DNA of 14,527 bases from Actinomycetota bacterium (GTDB lineage: Bacteria > Actinomycetota > Thermoleophilia > Gaiellales > Gaiellaceae): the NCBI GenBank assembly GCA_003170995.1, contig PMXT01000024.1, positions 1 through 14,527 on the forward strand, in the 5' to 3' direction. Positions 1 through 6,814 of this stretch are shown here, piece by piece; the stretch's first letter is position 1, and each line of letters starts with the position of its first letter. Under the pieces are notes generated by a model. It saw only the letters and a list, made by a program, of their open reading frames with translations. It was not told where the DNA came from and ran no database searches. The translations under genes and the position numbers were made by a program.

Positions 1-164
1 TAGTCCTCGATCGGCGAGATGTCGTCGATCGTCTCCCTGAGGCCCTCGCTCAGAAACCAGTCGAACGAGGCCTTCTGAATATCGATGAGATTGGGGAGGT
101 CGAGAACGTGCTTGAGGCGTGAGAAACTCTTACGCACGCGAGGCGCGGCAACGGTGCTAGTCAA
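1..164 (-). CDS. rpoB: RNA polymerase beta subunit, N-terminal fragment (partial)
   Basis: This is the first 54 codons of the beta subunit of RNA polymerase; the gene continues beyond the left edge. The translated start reads [20 protein letters not shown], followed by a segment with [18 protein letters not shown] and [13 protein letters not shown]. That is the conserved beginning of bacterial RpoB, where the stretch before the first protrusion carries a (V/L)xxPNLIDIQ..SFxWFL signature. The start is a TTG at 162-164, chosen because AGGGAGG lies 9 nt upstream and homology begins just inside it; no ATG or GTG start is in frame nearby. It sits downstream of rplL, the usual bacterial order, but is separated by about 254 nt that hold a hairpin and a promoter, so it probably has independent as well as read-through transcription. 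Confidence 0.93.
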   Translation of the reverse strand, partial: MTSTVAAPRVRKSFSRLKHVLDLPNLIDIQKASFDWFLSEGLRETIDDISPIED

Positions 165-292
165 ATGAGACAGCCTCCCTTAACGGCGTCTAACAGAAAT
201 ACGGACAGGCGGAGCGTGGCGCAACTCTGAACGGTAGCGAAAGACACGCTCTCTTCGCAAGAAAGATCCGACGGTGACCCGCACCGCCTGAC

Positions 293-327
293 GGGCCCCA
301 CTATAACTCGGCCTCCGAAGGAGTCAA
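293..327 (-). promoter_or_regulatory. Probable sigma-A-type promoter for rpoB
   Basis: On the minus strand a -35 TTGACT (322-327) is followed after exactly 16 nt by a -10 TATAGT (300-305), both close to the housekeeping consensus. Transcription would begin near 293, giving an rpoB leader of about 130 nt that ends with the AGGGAGG ribosome binding site. The location, between rplL and rpoB, matches the known habit of many bacteria of adding polymerase-specific transcription downstream of rplL. The start site is inferred, not observed. Confidence 0.6.
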
Positions 328-371
328 GCTCCAGGCGGAAGAACGCGACGGCCTGCGCTCGTTCGGGAACG

Positions 372-408
372 GGCGGATAGCGACCGAGGGATTCGGTCCC
401 TATCCGCC
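372..408 (-). other. rplL-rpoB intergenic hairpin (attenuator or processing site)
   Basis: A perfect 9-bp stem, GGCGGATAG (372-380) with CTATCCGCC (400-408), continues after a 2x2 internal loop into ACCGA/TCGGT. It starts about 11 nt after the rplL stop codon. No run of T follows, so it is not a classical intrinsic terminator. By analogy with the E. coli rplL-rpoB spacer it may partially attenuate or mark an RNase processing site, which would set the ratio of ribosomal protein to polymerase. A smaller palindrome, CGTTCGGGAACG, adjoins it. Confidence 0.55.
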
Positions 409-418
409 TCGGCCCCGT

Positions 419-808
419 CTACTTGATCTCGATCGTGGCGCCGGTCTCCTCGACCTTGGCCTTGATCTGCTCGGCCTCGTCCTTGGTGACGCCTTCCTTG
501 ATCGCGGCAGGCGCGCTCTCGACCAGGTCCTTGGCCTCCTTGAGACCGAGGCCCGGAACAACCTCGCGCACTACGCGAATGACCTGGATCTTCTTGTCGC
601 CGATCGCCGTGAGCATGACGTCGAAGGCGGTCTGCTCCTCGGCCACCTCATCGGCCCCGGCGGCCGCGACGCCCGACATGGCCGCCATGGCGACCGGCAC
701 TGCGGCGGTGACATCCCACGCTTCCTCGAGCGCGTTCTTCAGCTCCACCAGCTCGAGCACTGTCATCTTGCCGAGCTGATCAACGAGCTTTGCGGTATCG
801 GTTGGCAC
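419..808 (-). CDS. rplL: 50S ribosomal protein L7/L12
   Basis: This 129-residue protein is the ribosomal stalk protein L7/L12, present as multiple dimers bound to L10, which recruits and stimulates the translation GTPases. The N-terminal dimerisation segment (about 1-35, with [20 protein letters not shown]) is followed by an Ala/Gly/Val-rich hinge (about 36-58). The globular C-terminal domain then carries [19 protein letters not shown], the [12 protein letters not shown] helix that contacts factors, and the ending [11 protein letters not shown]. The start is a GTG at 806-808, with GGAAGGAG 8 nt upstream. Longer upstream frames run into rplJ in another frame and do not resemble L7/L12. It lies 19 nt after rplJ and shares its leader. 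Length is normal for the family (about 120-130). Confidence 0.96.
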   Translation of the reverse strand: MPTDTAKLVDQLGKMTVLELVELKNALEEAWDVTAAVPVAMAAMSGVAAAGADEVAEEQTAFDVMLTAIGDKKIQVIRVVREVVPGLGLKEAKDLVESAPAAIKEGVTKDEAEQIKAKVEETGATIEIK

Positions 809-827
809 GTTTCTTACTCCTTCCTGA

Positions 828-1361
828 TTACTGGTCTCTAGATTCCAATTGGTTGATGCGCGCGTCCAGCACTCCCACGAGGTCGCGTAACGGCGCCGTG
901 AACAGGCCGACGATCGCCGTCGGCGCGGCGGCGATGGCGCCGACGAGTTGCGCACGCAGAACTTCCGCCGGCGGCAGCTTGGCGAGTTCCTCGATCTGAT
1001 CGGCGCGAACCTCGGAGCCTTGCAAGACTCCGCCGCGGACGTTCAGAAGCTTGGTCGTCTTGGCGGTGTTTCCAAGCACTTTGGCCACGCCTACTGGATC
1101 GCCATCAGACTCCAGGAACGCGATCGCCGTCGGCCCCTCGAGAAGCTCGAGCAGGTTCGTCGCTCCGGCCTCTTCGGCGGCTCGCCTCGCCAGCGTGTTC
1201 TTGACGATGCTGAAGCGGGCACCAGACTTACGAAGCTGGGCACGGAGCTCGGCGAGATCACTCGTCGTCAGGCCGCGGTAATCGGTGACAATCAACGTCT
1301 CGGTTACTTTGAGGCGCTCGACCAGCTCGGCGATTACGCGCTCCTTGTCGGTTTTCAGCAT
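828..1361 (-). CDS. rplJ: 50S ribosomal protein L10
   Basis: L10 forms the base of the ribosomal stalk: its N-terminal domain binds 23S rRNA beside L11 and its C-terminal helix carries L7/L12 dimers. The 177-residue product begins [18 protein letters not shown] and contains [19 protein letters not shown] and [19 protein letters not shown], both characteristic of L10. The central [20 protein letters not shown] and the alanine-rich C-terminal helix are also typical. I chose the ATG at 1359-1361 because a near-perfect AGGAGGTGA sits just upstream and homology begins there. The frame is open for 22 more codons, but that stretch lies in the structured leader. Expression is probably set by an L10-L12-binding leader at about 1433-1482, and translation of rplL follows after 19 nt. 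Confidence 0.96.
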   Translation of the reverse strand: MLKTDKERVIAELVERLKVTETLIVTDYRGLTTSDLAELRAQLRKSGARFSIVKNTLARRAAEEAGATNLLELLEGPTAIAFLESDGDPVGVAKVLGNTAKTTKLLNVRGGVLQGSEVRADQIEELAKLPPAEVLRAQLVGAIAAAPTAIVGLFTAPLRDLVGVLDARINQLESRDQ

Positions 1362-1432
1362 GTGATCACCTCCTCTTACAAATCGAGCCCGCACACAAGG
1401 CGAGCTCGGAGAGAGGCGAAAGGCCATTCCGG

Positions 1433-1482
1433 GCCGCCTCGGCTGGACTTCTGCCTCTCGGCTGCCAGCTGTCTTTGGCGAC
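1433..1482 (-). promoter_or_regulatory. L10-type ribosomal protein leader upstream of rplJ
   Basis: The 132-nt rplA-rplJ spacer contains a structure of the bacterial L10 leader family. Read on the minus strand, an outer helix pairs GUCGCC (1477-1482) with GGCGGC (1433-1438) through one G-U. Next come the AAAGACA element, a GCUGG/CCAGC helix and a GCC-GAGA-GGC tetraloop hairpin, with AGAAGU before CCAGCCGAGG. This mimics the L10-L12 binding site on 23S rRNA. In characterised bacteria, excess L10-(L12)n binds such a leader and represses rplJL translation. Recognition is by motif and pairing, not by covariance search. Confidence 0.75.
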
Positions 1483-1493
1483 GGGCGTGTTAA

Positions 1494-2228
1494 CTAGGCA
1501 GTAACCGCTTGCTCCTCCTCGAGCTCTTCGGTTATTTCTCTGACCTTGGCGGGATCGACGTGGATACCCGGGCCCATGGTCGTCGTCAGCGTGATCGCTT
1601 GCACGTAGCGGCCCTTCGCCGCCGCCGGCTTGGCGCGCATGATCTCCTCGACCAGCGTCGCGTAGTTCTCGAGCAGCGCTCGCTCGGTAAAGGATCGCTT
1701 ACCGATCGAGACGTGCACGTTGGCACCACGGTCGGTGCGGTATTCGACCTTGCCAGCCTTGGCATCGCGTACAGCCTTGGCGATGTCGAAGGTGACCGTC
1801 CCGGTCTTTGGGTTCGGCATCAGGCCGCGCGGGCCCAGGATGCGCCCGAGCTTGCCAACCGTGCCCATCTGATCGGGGGTGGCGATAGCAACGTCGAAGT
1901 CGGTGAAACCGTCCTCGACGCGCTTGGCCAAATCGGCGGAGCCGACCACGTCGGCGCCGGCCTCCTCGGCTTCCTTAGCCTTCTCGCCCTCGGAGAAGAC
2001 GACGACACGTACATCCTTGCCGGTGCCGTTTGGAAGCATCAACGTCCCACGCAGCTGCTGGTCGGCGTGGCGAACGTTGAGCCCGAGCCGGAAGTGAACC
2101 TCAACCGTCTCGTCGAACTTAGCGGCAGCGAGCTCCTTGAGCAGGCGAACCGCCTCGAGCGGCGAGTAGACGCGCTCGCGATCGATCTGGGTGCGAGAGC
2201 TCGTGTAGCGCTTGCCGCGACCGCTCAT
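1494..2228 (-). CDS. rplA: 50S ribosomal protein L1
   Basis: L1 builds the mobile stalk of the large subunit near the E site and helps release deacylated tRNA. In many bacteria it also represses its own operon by binding the mRNA. The 244-residue protein has the expected two-domain layout. Domain I segments include [28 protein letters not shown] near the N-terminus, and the diagnostic [19 protein letters not shown] lies in the middle. [18 protein letters not shown] and a [12 protein letters not shown] ending follow. The start ATG at 2226-2228 overlaps the rplK stop in an ATGA arrangement, indicating translational coupling with rplK. The length is slightly above the usual 230-235 because of an acidic C-terminal tail ([12 protein letters not shown]). 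Confidence 0.97.
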   Translation of the reverse strand: MSGRGKRYTSSRTQIDRERVYSPLEAVRLLKELAAAKFDETVEVHFRLGLNVRHADQQLRGTLMLPNGTGKDVRVVVFSEGEKAKEAEEAGADVVGSADLAKRVEDGFTDFDVAIATPDQMGTVGKLGRILGPRGLMPNPKTGTVTFDIAKAVRDAKAGKVEYRTDRGANVHVSIGKRSFTERALLENYATLVEEIMRAKPAAAKGRYVQAITLTTTMGPGIHVDPAKVREITEELEEEQAVTA

Positions 2229-2650
2229 GCTTCGACCTCGACTCCCATCGAGCGAGCGGTACCAGCGATTACCAGCATTGCAGCCTCGACGTCGTTGGCG
2301 TTCAGGTCTTTCATCTTCGTCTCGGCGATCTGTCGTAGTTGCTCTCGGGTTAGCTTTCCCACCTTGTCGCGATTCGGCTCGCCCGAGCCCTTCTCGAGCC
2401 GCAGCGCCTCCTTGATCAGGACGGCAGCCGGCGGCGTCTTGGTGATGAAGGTGAAGGAGCGATCTTCGTAGACCGTGATCTCGACCGGGATGATGCGACC
2501 GTTATCAGCCTGTGTTTGGGCATTGAAGGCCTTGCAAAAGTCCATGATGCTGAGCCCGTGCTGGCCCAGCGCGGGACCGACCGGCGGCGCCGGGTTGGCC
2601 TGGCCACCCGGGATTTGAAGCTTGATTGTCGTCAGGACTTTCTTAGCCAC
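2225..2650 (-). CDS. rplK: 50S ribosomal protein L11
   Basis: L11 sits at the GTPase-associated centre, binding the 23S rRNA region targeted by thiostrepton and needed for stringent-response signalling. The 141-residue product has the canonical N-terminal domain, with [20 protein letters not shown], then [21 protein letters not shown]. The C-terminal RNA-binding domain includes [48 protein letters not shown] and the ending [11 protein letters not shown]. The GTG at 2648-2650 gives the standard family length. The frame is open much further upstream, but that 54-codon stretch lies in the structured spacer and does not resemble L11. The ribosome binding site is weak (purine-rich AAGACAAGAAG). 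It overlaps rplA by 4 nt. Confidence 0.96.
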   Translation of the reverse strand: MAKKVLTTIKLQIPGGQANPAPPVGPALGQHGLSIMDFCKAFNAQTQADNGRIIPVEITVYEDRSFTFITKTPPAAVLIKEALRLEKGSGEPNRDKVGKLTREQLRQIAETKMKDLNANDVEAAMLVIAGTARSMGVEVEA

Positions 2651-2676
2651 GCTTCTTGTCTTTCTCTTGAAGTTCT

Positions 2677-2737
2677 CCGGGGCAGGCCCCGGGATCAATC
2701 TTCTTGCGGCAGCGGATGCTACCGAATCGCGTGCCGC
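2677..2737 (-). promoter_or_regulatory. Structured rplK leader (two hairpins), possible L1 operator
   Basis: Two inverted repeats lie between nusG and rplK. CCGGGGC (2677-2683) pairs with GCCCCGG (2686-2692), about 27 nt before the rplK GTG. Further upstream, GCGGCA (2706-2711) pairs with TGCCGC (2732-2737), extended by an inner GCG/CGC. In other bacteria L1 represses rplKA by binding near the rplK start, and the weak ribosome binding site here suits structure-based control. I could not match the L1 recognition loop with confidence, so the operator role is inference. Confidence 0.35.
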
Positions 2738-2782
2738 AGCCAGACTGCTTGCTTCTTTGTGGCGAGGGCTTTGTTCCGAATT

Positions 2783-2820
2783 GTAATCCCGTGCCAGACT
2801 GAAGTCTGGCACGGGATTAC
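2783..2820. repeat. Perfect inverted repeat with 18-bp arms spanning the nusG stop codon
   Basis: Positions 2783-2800 (GTAATCCCGTGCCAGACT) are the exact reverse complement of 2803-2820, separated only by GA. As RNA it would form a 17-bp stem closed by a four-base loop. The nusG TAA at 2817-2819 lies inside one arm. No T-tract follows on either side, so it is not a typical intrinsic terminator, although it could stall polymerase, stabilise the nusG 3' end or be an RNase III type processing site. It could also be a dispersed palindromic element; no second full copy occurs in this window. Confidence 0.8.
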
Positions 2821-3353
2821 TCTAGTTTCTTCACCATCTCGAAACTCAACTCGACCGGTACCTGGCGCTCGAAGATGTTGACGAGCACCTTCAGCTTCTG
2901 CTGGTCGGGGTTGACGTCGACGATCTCGCCATCGAAGTCCGCCAGATGCCCAGAGGTGATCTTGACCGACTCGCCGAGCGAAAACGCGACCTGGGCCCGT
3001 GGGCGCGCGCCTTCGCCTTGGTTCTTGCCGGTGTGCAGGATGCGTTCGATCTCGCCCTCGGAGAGCGGCACTGGCTTGGCGCCGGAACCGACGAAACCGG
3101 TTACGCCCGGAGTGTTCTTGACCAGCGTCCAGGCCTCATCGTCGAGATTCATGTTCACGAGCACGTAGCCGGGAAGCACGCGCTTCTCGGCCTGGACCTT
3201 CTGACCATCTTTGGTCTCGATCACGCTCTCGGTAGGCACTACCACGCGCCGAAAACGAGACTGCTGCCCCATCGAGATGATTCGGTGCTCGAGGTTGGCC
3301 TTGACCTTGTTCTCGTGCCCGGAATAGGTATTGATCACGTACCAGAGGAACAT
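2817..3353 (-). CDS. nusG: Transcription elongation/antitermination factor NusG
   Basis: NusG binds RNA polymerase across the clamp through its NGN domain and couples it to Rho or the ribosome through its KOW domain. The 178-residue protein begins [25 protein letters not shown] and contains the NGN hallmarks [19 protein letters not shown] and [11 protein letters not shown] linker follows, then a C-terminal KOW domain (about 125-178) with [21 protein letters not shown]. The KOW loop reads GHLADFDG where many family members have GPFADFxG. The ATG at 3351-3353 has AGGAGAG 7 nt upstream. It follows secE by 16 nt, the near-universal secE-nusG pairing. Its stop codon lies inside a long palindrome (2783-2820). 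Confidence 0.96.
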   Translation of the reverse strand: MFLWYVINTYSGHENKVKANLEHRIISMGQQSRFRRVVVPTESVIETKDGQKVQAEKRVLPGYVLVNMNLDDEAWTLVKNTPGVTGFVGSGAKPVPLSEGEIERILHTGKNQGEGARPRAQVAFSLGESVKITSGHLADFDGEIVDVNPDQQKLKVLVNIFERQVPVELSFEMVKKLE

Positions 3354-3369
3354 GCGCTCGACTCTCCTA

Positions 3370-3720
3370 TTACCCCAGAAGAACGTCTTGGACTAAGTGC
3401 TTGAATGCGATATCGGCAATCGCCAGATAACCGCCGACGATCGCGCAGGCGAGAAGCACGACGACGGTTCCCTGCACCACCTGCTGGCGTCCCGGCCATT
3501 CGACCTTCTTCAGCTCGCCAACAGAATCGCTGATGAAGCCGAAGGGACGACTGATGAAGCCGAAGGGACGACGACGCTCGCGGGCATTCTTTTGCCCGCT
3601 ATCGGCCTTCTGCGTCCGAAGCGTTGACGACTGCCGAGACGCGCGCGTCTGCGCGGCGAGCGACGATTCAGAGCGCTCAGTACGACGAGCGCGGCGCTGC
3701 TGACGGGTTGGGCGGGCCAT
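3370..3720 (-). CDS. secE: Preprotein translocase subunit SecE
   Basis: SecE is the small essential clamp subunit of the SecYEG protein-conducting channel in the cytoplasmic membrane. The 116-residue product has a long, basic, probably disordered N-terminal extension (about 1-50, rich in Arg, Ser and Gln). The conserved core follows: FISDSVGELKKVEWPGRQQV, the amphipathic helix with the hallmark KKVxWP, then one membrane segment at about 82-104. Just before the core, RPFGFIS occurs twice in succession (51-57 and 58-64), encoded by an exact 21-nt tandem duplication. The ATG at 3718-3720 is preceded by a GGGGGGAGAG site. The gene lies 15 nt after rpmG and 16 nt before nusG. Single-membrane-span SecE is typical outside the enterobacteria. 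Confidence 0.93.
   Translation of the reverse strand: MARPTRQQRRARRTERSESSLAAQTRASRQSSTLRTQKADSGQKNARERRRPFGFISRPFGFISDSVGELKKVEWPGRQQVVQGTVVVLLACAIVGGYLAIADIAFKHLVQDVLLG
3530..3571. repeat. Exact 21-nt tandem duplication inside secE
   Basis: The 21-nt unit at 3530-3550 is repeated without any mismatch at 3551-3571. It is a multiple of three, so the frame of secE is kept and the peptide RPFGFIS is doubled at the junction between the disordered tail and the conserved SecE core. Perfect identity suggests a recent slippage or unequal-crossover event. Confidence 0.95.
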
Positions 3721-3735
3721 CGCCTCTCCCCCCGC

Positions 3736-3900
3736 CTAGCGGGTCTCCCGGTGCAGAGTGTGCTTCCCGCACCAACGGCAGTACTTGTTGAACTCGACCC
3801 GGTCGGGCGTGTTCCGCTTCGATTTCTCGCTTTGATAGTTGCGCCGCTTGCACTCGGTGCAAGCGAGCGTCACAGCGACTCTGACTCCGGTCTTTGCCAT
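3736..3900 (-). CDS. rpmG: 50S ribosomal protein L33
   Basis: L33 is a small zinc-ribbon-type protein of the large subunit near the E site. The 54-residue product begins [20 protein letters not shown], continues with [20 protein letters not shown] and ends [14 protein letters not shown]. Four cysteines (14, 17, 41 and 44) form two CxxC pairs, so this is the zinc-binding (C+) form rather than the cysteine-free form made by some bacteria under zinc limitation. The length is exactly that of the family. The ATG at 3898-3900 is preceded by only a weak purine stretch. The stop lies 15 nt before secE. rpmG-secE-nusG is a common order in Gram-positive bacteria and Thermus; here the tRNA genes that often precede it are missing and csoR sits 60 nt upstream instead. 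Confidence 0.96.
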   Translation of the reverse strand: MAKTGVRVAVTLACTECKRRNYQSEKSKRNTPDRVEFNKYCRWCGKHTLHRETR

Positions 3901-3960
3901 GTTCTTGAAAGGTTTCTGAGCGCGAAAGAATAGCGGCCTAACCCGCCGCCCGGCATCAGT

Positions 3961-4263
3961 CTAGCTGGTCTTGGCAAACCGGCGCACCGCCTCTAGCAGC
4001 TCGCGCGATTTCTCGGCCGCGACCTCGGCATCGCCAGTGGCGAGAGCACCCGCGACGCAGTGACGAACGTGCCTGTCGAGGATGGTGAGCGCGAGACTCT
4101 CGAGCGCCGTCGTCGTCGCTGCGACCTGGGTGAGAATATCGATGCAGTAGCGCTCCTCGGCGACCATGCGCTCGATCCCGCGCACCTGACCTTCGATGCG
4201 GTGCAGGCGCTTGATCAGTGCATCCTTTTCTTCCACGTAACCAGAATCGACGTGCCCGCTCAT
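3961..4263 (-). CDS. csoR: CsoR-type copper-sensing transcriptional repressor
   Basis: This 100-residue all-helical repressor of the CsoR/RcnR family releases DNA when it binds Cu(I). The family signature is present: KDALIKRLHRIEGQVRGIERM, then ERYCIDILTQVAA, then DRHVRHCVAGAL. The copper ligands of CsoR proteins (Cys, His, Cys) correspond to Cys40, His65 and Cys69, spaced as in the Mycobacterium tuberculosis protein, which supports copper rather than nickel or formaldehyde specificity. The ATG at 4261-4263 overlaps the copA stop in an ATGA arrangement. It is the last gene of copZ-copA-csoR and probably autoregulates through the operator upstream of copZ. Only 60 nt separate its stop from rpmG and I see no terminator there. 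Confidence 0.93.
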   Translation of the reverse strand: MSGHVDSGYVEEKDALIKRLHRIEGQVRGIERMVAEERYCIDILTQVAATTTALESLALTILDRHVRHCVAGALATGDAEVAAEKSRELLEAVRRFAKTS

Positions 4264-6464
4264 CGCTCGCTCCTCGGGCTCGTCTCGAGACGCAAGCTCC
4301 CGAAGCGGCGCAGCCGAAGGCTGTTCCCGACCACGAGTAAGCTCGAGGCCGACATCGCCGCCGCCGCAATGATCGGATTCAGCAAACCGGCCGCCGCGAT
4401 CGGAATCGCAGCGACGTTGTAGGCGAAGGCCCAGAAGAGGTTGCTCTTGATCGTGCGCAGCGTTCGTCGCGCCAGACTGACCGCGTCGGCAACGGCGCGC
4501 AAGTCGGTCGAGGTGAGCGTCACGTCACCGGCCTCGACAGCGATGTCGGTACCGCTTCCGAGCGCCAGCCCCAGGTCGGCCTGGGCCAGCGCGGGCGCAT
4601 CGTTGATGCCGTCTCCAACCATGGCAACCACTTCACCTGCCGCCTGCAACTCGCGGATAACGGCCGCCTTCTCACCGGGAAGCACCCCGGAGCGCGCCCG
4701 CTCGATCCCAAGCTCGCGGGCGACCGACCTCACCGTGCGCTCATTGTCGCCCGAGAGCAGAAGCGGCTCGAGTCCCAAACGCTCGAACAAGCGAATCGCT
4801 ACCCCGCTCGAAGGCTTCGTGGCATCTCGCAGTGAAACGAGACCACGCACCTCCCCATTCCAACCAGCGGCAGCGACGGTCATGCCCTCGGCCTCGAGCT
4901 CACCGACGCGAGCCTCTAGCTCGTCCGACAACGTCAGCCCATGCTCGCGCAGGAAAGCGGGTCGACCGACCAATACAGCGCGGCCCTCGACGAGCGCCTC
5001 GACGCCGAGCCCAGCCTCGCTTCCGAAACGCTCGACCTCGGGTAACGACTTCTCGCGTGCCCGCGCGTAATCCACCAGAGCCCGCGCGATCGGATGCTCG
5101 CTCGGCGCCTCGGCGGCACCGACCAGCCGAATCAGCTCGGGCTCGCTCGCACCCGTGACCGTCACGACTCGTGCCACGCTCATCCGTCCTTCGGTCACCG
5201 TTCCGGTCTTGTCGAGGACGATGGTCGTGATCCGGCGCGTACGCTCGAGCACCTCGGGGCCGCGAATCAGAACTCCGAGCTGAGCGCCACGGCCGAGCCC
5301 CGCCATCAGCGCCGCCGGCGTGGCAAGGCCGAGAGCGCAGGGGCAAGCGATCACGAGCACTGCGACCGCCGCCGTGAAGGCGGTGGCCGCGCTCGCGCCG
5401 GCAAGAAGCCAGAGCGCGAGCGTTGTCGCTGAGATCGCGATCACCAGCGGCACGAACACGACCGAGATGCGGTCGACCAAGCGTTGCACCGGCGCCTTAC
5501 CGGCTTGCGCTTCCTCGACCAGGCGCGCGATTTGAGCGAGCGCCGTATCCGAGCCGACCCTGGTCGCGCGCACGAGCAGGCGACCGTAGCTGTTGATGGC
5601 TCCACCCGCTACGACATCGCCGGTGGCGACCTCGACGGGCACCGCCTCGCCGGTCAGGAACGACTGGTCGATCGCCGAGCTGCCGTCCTCGACGAGACCG
5701 TCCGTCGCGATCTTCTCTCCGGGACGAACAACCACGAGATCGCCGACTCGCAGCTCCCGGGCCGGGATCCGAACTTCTTCCCGCTCGCGCAAGACCGTCG
5801 CTTCTTTGGCGCTCAGCTCGAGCAGCGAGCGAATCGCGTCGCCCGAGCGCCGCTTGGCGCGCGCCTCGAGAAAGCGACCGAGCAGAACGAGAGCTGTGAT
5901 CGCAGCCGCGGCCTCGAAGTAGCTCGGCGCATCGAGACCGAGCCCGACCACCGCGGCCGACCAGCCCCAGGCGCTGAGCGTGCCAAGCGAGACGAGCGTG
6001 TCCATGGTCGCGCCGGAATGGCGCAGATTGCGCGCGGCGGCGCGGTGAAACGGCCAGCCGGCCCAGAACACGACCGGCGTGGAAAGCGCGAGCGCGAACC
6101 ACTCCCAGCCCGCAAACTGAAACGGAGAGATCATGGCGACGAGCAACAAGGGAAGGCCGAGCATGGCCGCGGCGGCCAGACGAACTCCGTCGCGAGAGCC
6201 GCTCAGTCCTCGCTCGTGGGCCTGTTCTGGGTTGCGTGCTCGGGCGTCGTAACCCGCGCTCTTGACCGCGGCGACGAGATCGTCAACTTGCAGCTGCGCC
6301 GGGTCGAAATGGACGTAGGCCTGCTCACTGGCGAAGTTGACCGTCGCCGACGCGCCCTCGAGCGCGTTCAGCTTGCGCTCGATCCTGGTCGCGCAGGAGG
6401 CGCAGGTCATCCCTTCGAGCTCGAGTTCGATCAGCTCCGCGTTTTCTGTCACCGCCGCACTCAC
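4260..6464 (-). CDS. copA: Copper-exporting P1B-type ATPase
   Basis: This 734-residue membrane pump uses ATP to export Cu(I) from the cytoplasm. An N-terminal heavy-metal domain has GMTCASC (Cys21, Cys24). The transmembrane ion site CPC is at 374-376, inside VIACPCALGLATP. The actuator loop TGE is at 271-273. The phosphorylation motif DKTGT has catalytic Asp418, the P1B nucleotide-binding SEHP is at 455-458 and the hinge GDGIND is at 617-622. YN (682-683) and MSASS (704-708) in the last two membrane helices complete the Cu(I)-ATPase signature. It has one HMA domain. The start is GTG (6462-6464), overlapping the copZ TGA by 4 nt. The length is typical of bacterial CopA with one metal-binding domain. 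Confidence 0.96.
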   Translation of the reverse strand: MSAAVTENAELIELELEGMTCASCATRIERKLNALEGASATVNFASEQAYVHFDPAQLQVDDLVAAVKSAGYDARARNPEQAHERGLSGSRDGVRLAAAAMLGLPLLLVAMISPFQFAGWEWFALALSTPVVFWAGWPFHRAAARNLRHSGATMDTLVSLGTLSAWGWSAAVVGLGLDAPSYFEAAAAITALVLLGRFLEARAKRRSGDAIRSLLELSAKEATVLREREEVRIPARELRVGDLVVVRPGEKIATDGLVEDGSSAIDQSFLTGEAVPVEVATGDVVAGGAINSYGRLLVRATRVGSDTALAQIARLVEEAQAGKAPVQRLVDRISVVFVPLVIAISATTLALWLLAGASAATAFTAAVAVLVIACPCALGLATPAALMAGLGRGAQLGVLIRGPEVLERTRRITTIVLDKTGTVTEGRMSVARVVTVTGASEPELIRLVGAAEAPSEHPIARALVDYARAREKSLPEVERFGSEAGLGVEALVEGRAVLVGRPAFLREHGLTLSDELEARVGELEAEGMTVAAAGWNGEVRGLVSLRDATKPSSGVAIRLFERLGLEPLLLSGDNERTVRSVARELGIERARSGVLPGEKAAVIRELQAAGEVVAMVGDGINDAPALAQADLGLALGSGTDIAVEAGDVTLTSTDLRAVADAVSLARRTLRTIKSNLFWAFAYNVAAIPIAAAGLLNPIIAAAAMSASSLLVVGNSLRLRRFGSLRLETSPRSER

Positions 6465-6667
6465 GGCTCGGCTTCGTAACCGGCGTCGATGAGCGCGGCC
6501 CGAAGAGCTGCGCCGTCGAGACCTTCTCCTTCAACCGCCACCTGCTTCGTCTTCAAGTCCACTTGAACACTCTCGACCCTGGGAAGCGCAATCAGCGCCT
6601 CGGTGACTGTCCTGCGGCAGTGCTCGCAGCTGATGTCCGGAACGACGAATTCGACCCGTTCGGTCAT
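6461..6667 (-). CDS. copZ: CopZ-like copper chaperone (HMA domain protein)
   Basis: This 68-residue protein consists of one heavy-metal-associated domain, which binds Cu(I) and passes it to the pump CopA or to CsoR. It reads MTERVEFVVPDISCEHCRRT, with the metal-binding pair at Cys14 and Cys17. The expected ferredoxin-like pattern follows: VESVQVDLKTKQVAVEGEG, then ALRAALIDAGYEAEP. The usual MxCxxC is here ISCEHC, with Ile in place of the Met two residues before the first cysteine. ATG 6665-6667 has AAGGAGG 8 nt upstream. It is the first gene of the copper operon, directly below the CsoR-type operator. Confidence 0.92.
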   Translation of the reverse strand: MTERVEFVVPDISCEHCRRTVTEALIALPRVESVQVDLKTKQVAVEGEGLDGAALRAALIDAGYEAEP

Positions 6668-6687
6668 TGCCTCATCCTCCTTGTCTC

Positions 6688-6707
6688 TGTATACCCCATG
6701 AGGGTAT
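6688..6707 (-). promoter_or_regulatory. CsoR-type operator overlapping the copZ promoter
   Basis: ATACCC (6691-6696) and GGGTAT (6702-6707) form a perfect 6-bp inverted repeat with a 5-nt centre (CATGA). This is the arrangement of known CsoR operators, which have TACCC..GGGTA-like half-sites. It lies 24 nt upstream of the copZ start. On the minus strand TATACA (6688-6693) could be the -10 element, overlapping the operator; a convincing -35 is not clear. With csoR in the same operon, negative autoregulation relieved by copper is the obvious reading. Confidence 0.8.
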
Positions 6708-6814
6708 CAAGACAGTGCTTCCTCACCGAGCGCGGCCAGAGGAAGCTCTTTCTCCAGCGTCTCATCTGGCTTTCGCCGGGGGAATGACCGGAGCCGACGC
6801 GGGAGCGCCGCCGG

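Noticed and set aside
809..955. In-frame N-terminal extension of rplL
   Set aside because: It overlaps the rplJ 3' end in another frame, is Arg/Ser-rich, and does not match L7/L12. The GTG at 806-808 has a proper ribosome binding site.
1509..2471. 320-codon plus-strand frame opposite rplA and rplK
   Set aside because: It is antisense to two unambiguous ribosomal protein genes and has no recognisable domain.
2651..2812. In-frame N-terminal extension of rplK
   Set aside because: L11 has a fixed length near 141 residues, and the upstream codons cover leader hairpins and part of the nusG palindrome.
3901..3960. tRNA gene (for example tRNA-Trp, often near rpmG-secE) or a terminator after csoR
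   Set aside because: The 60-nt gap is too short for a tRNA, shows no cloverleaf or TTC arm, and has no stem followed by a T-tract.
5484..6479. 331-codon plus-strand frame opposite copA
   Set aside because: It lies entirely antisense to a P-type ATPase with all motifs intact, and its product is an Arg/Glu/Gly-biased shadow translation.
6668..6814. Intrinsic terminator after metX
   Set aside because: Short pairings occur (ACCGG/CCGGT and CCAGA/TCTGG), but none has a strong stem with a T-run. Only the CsoR-type operator is supportable here.
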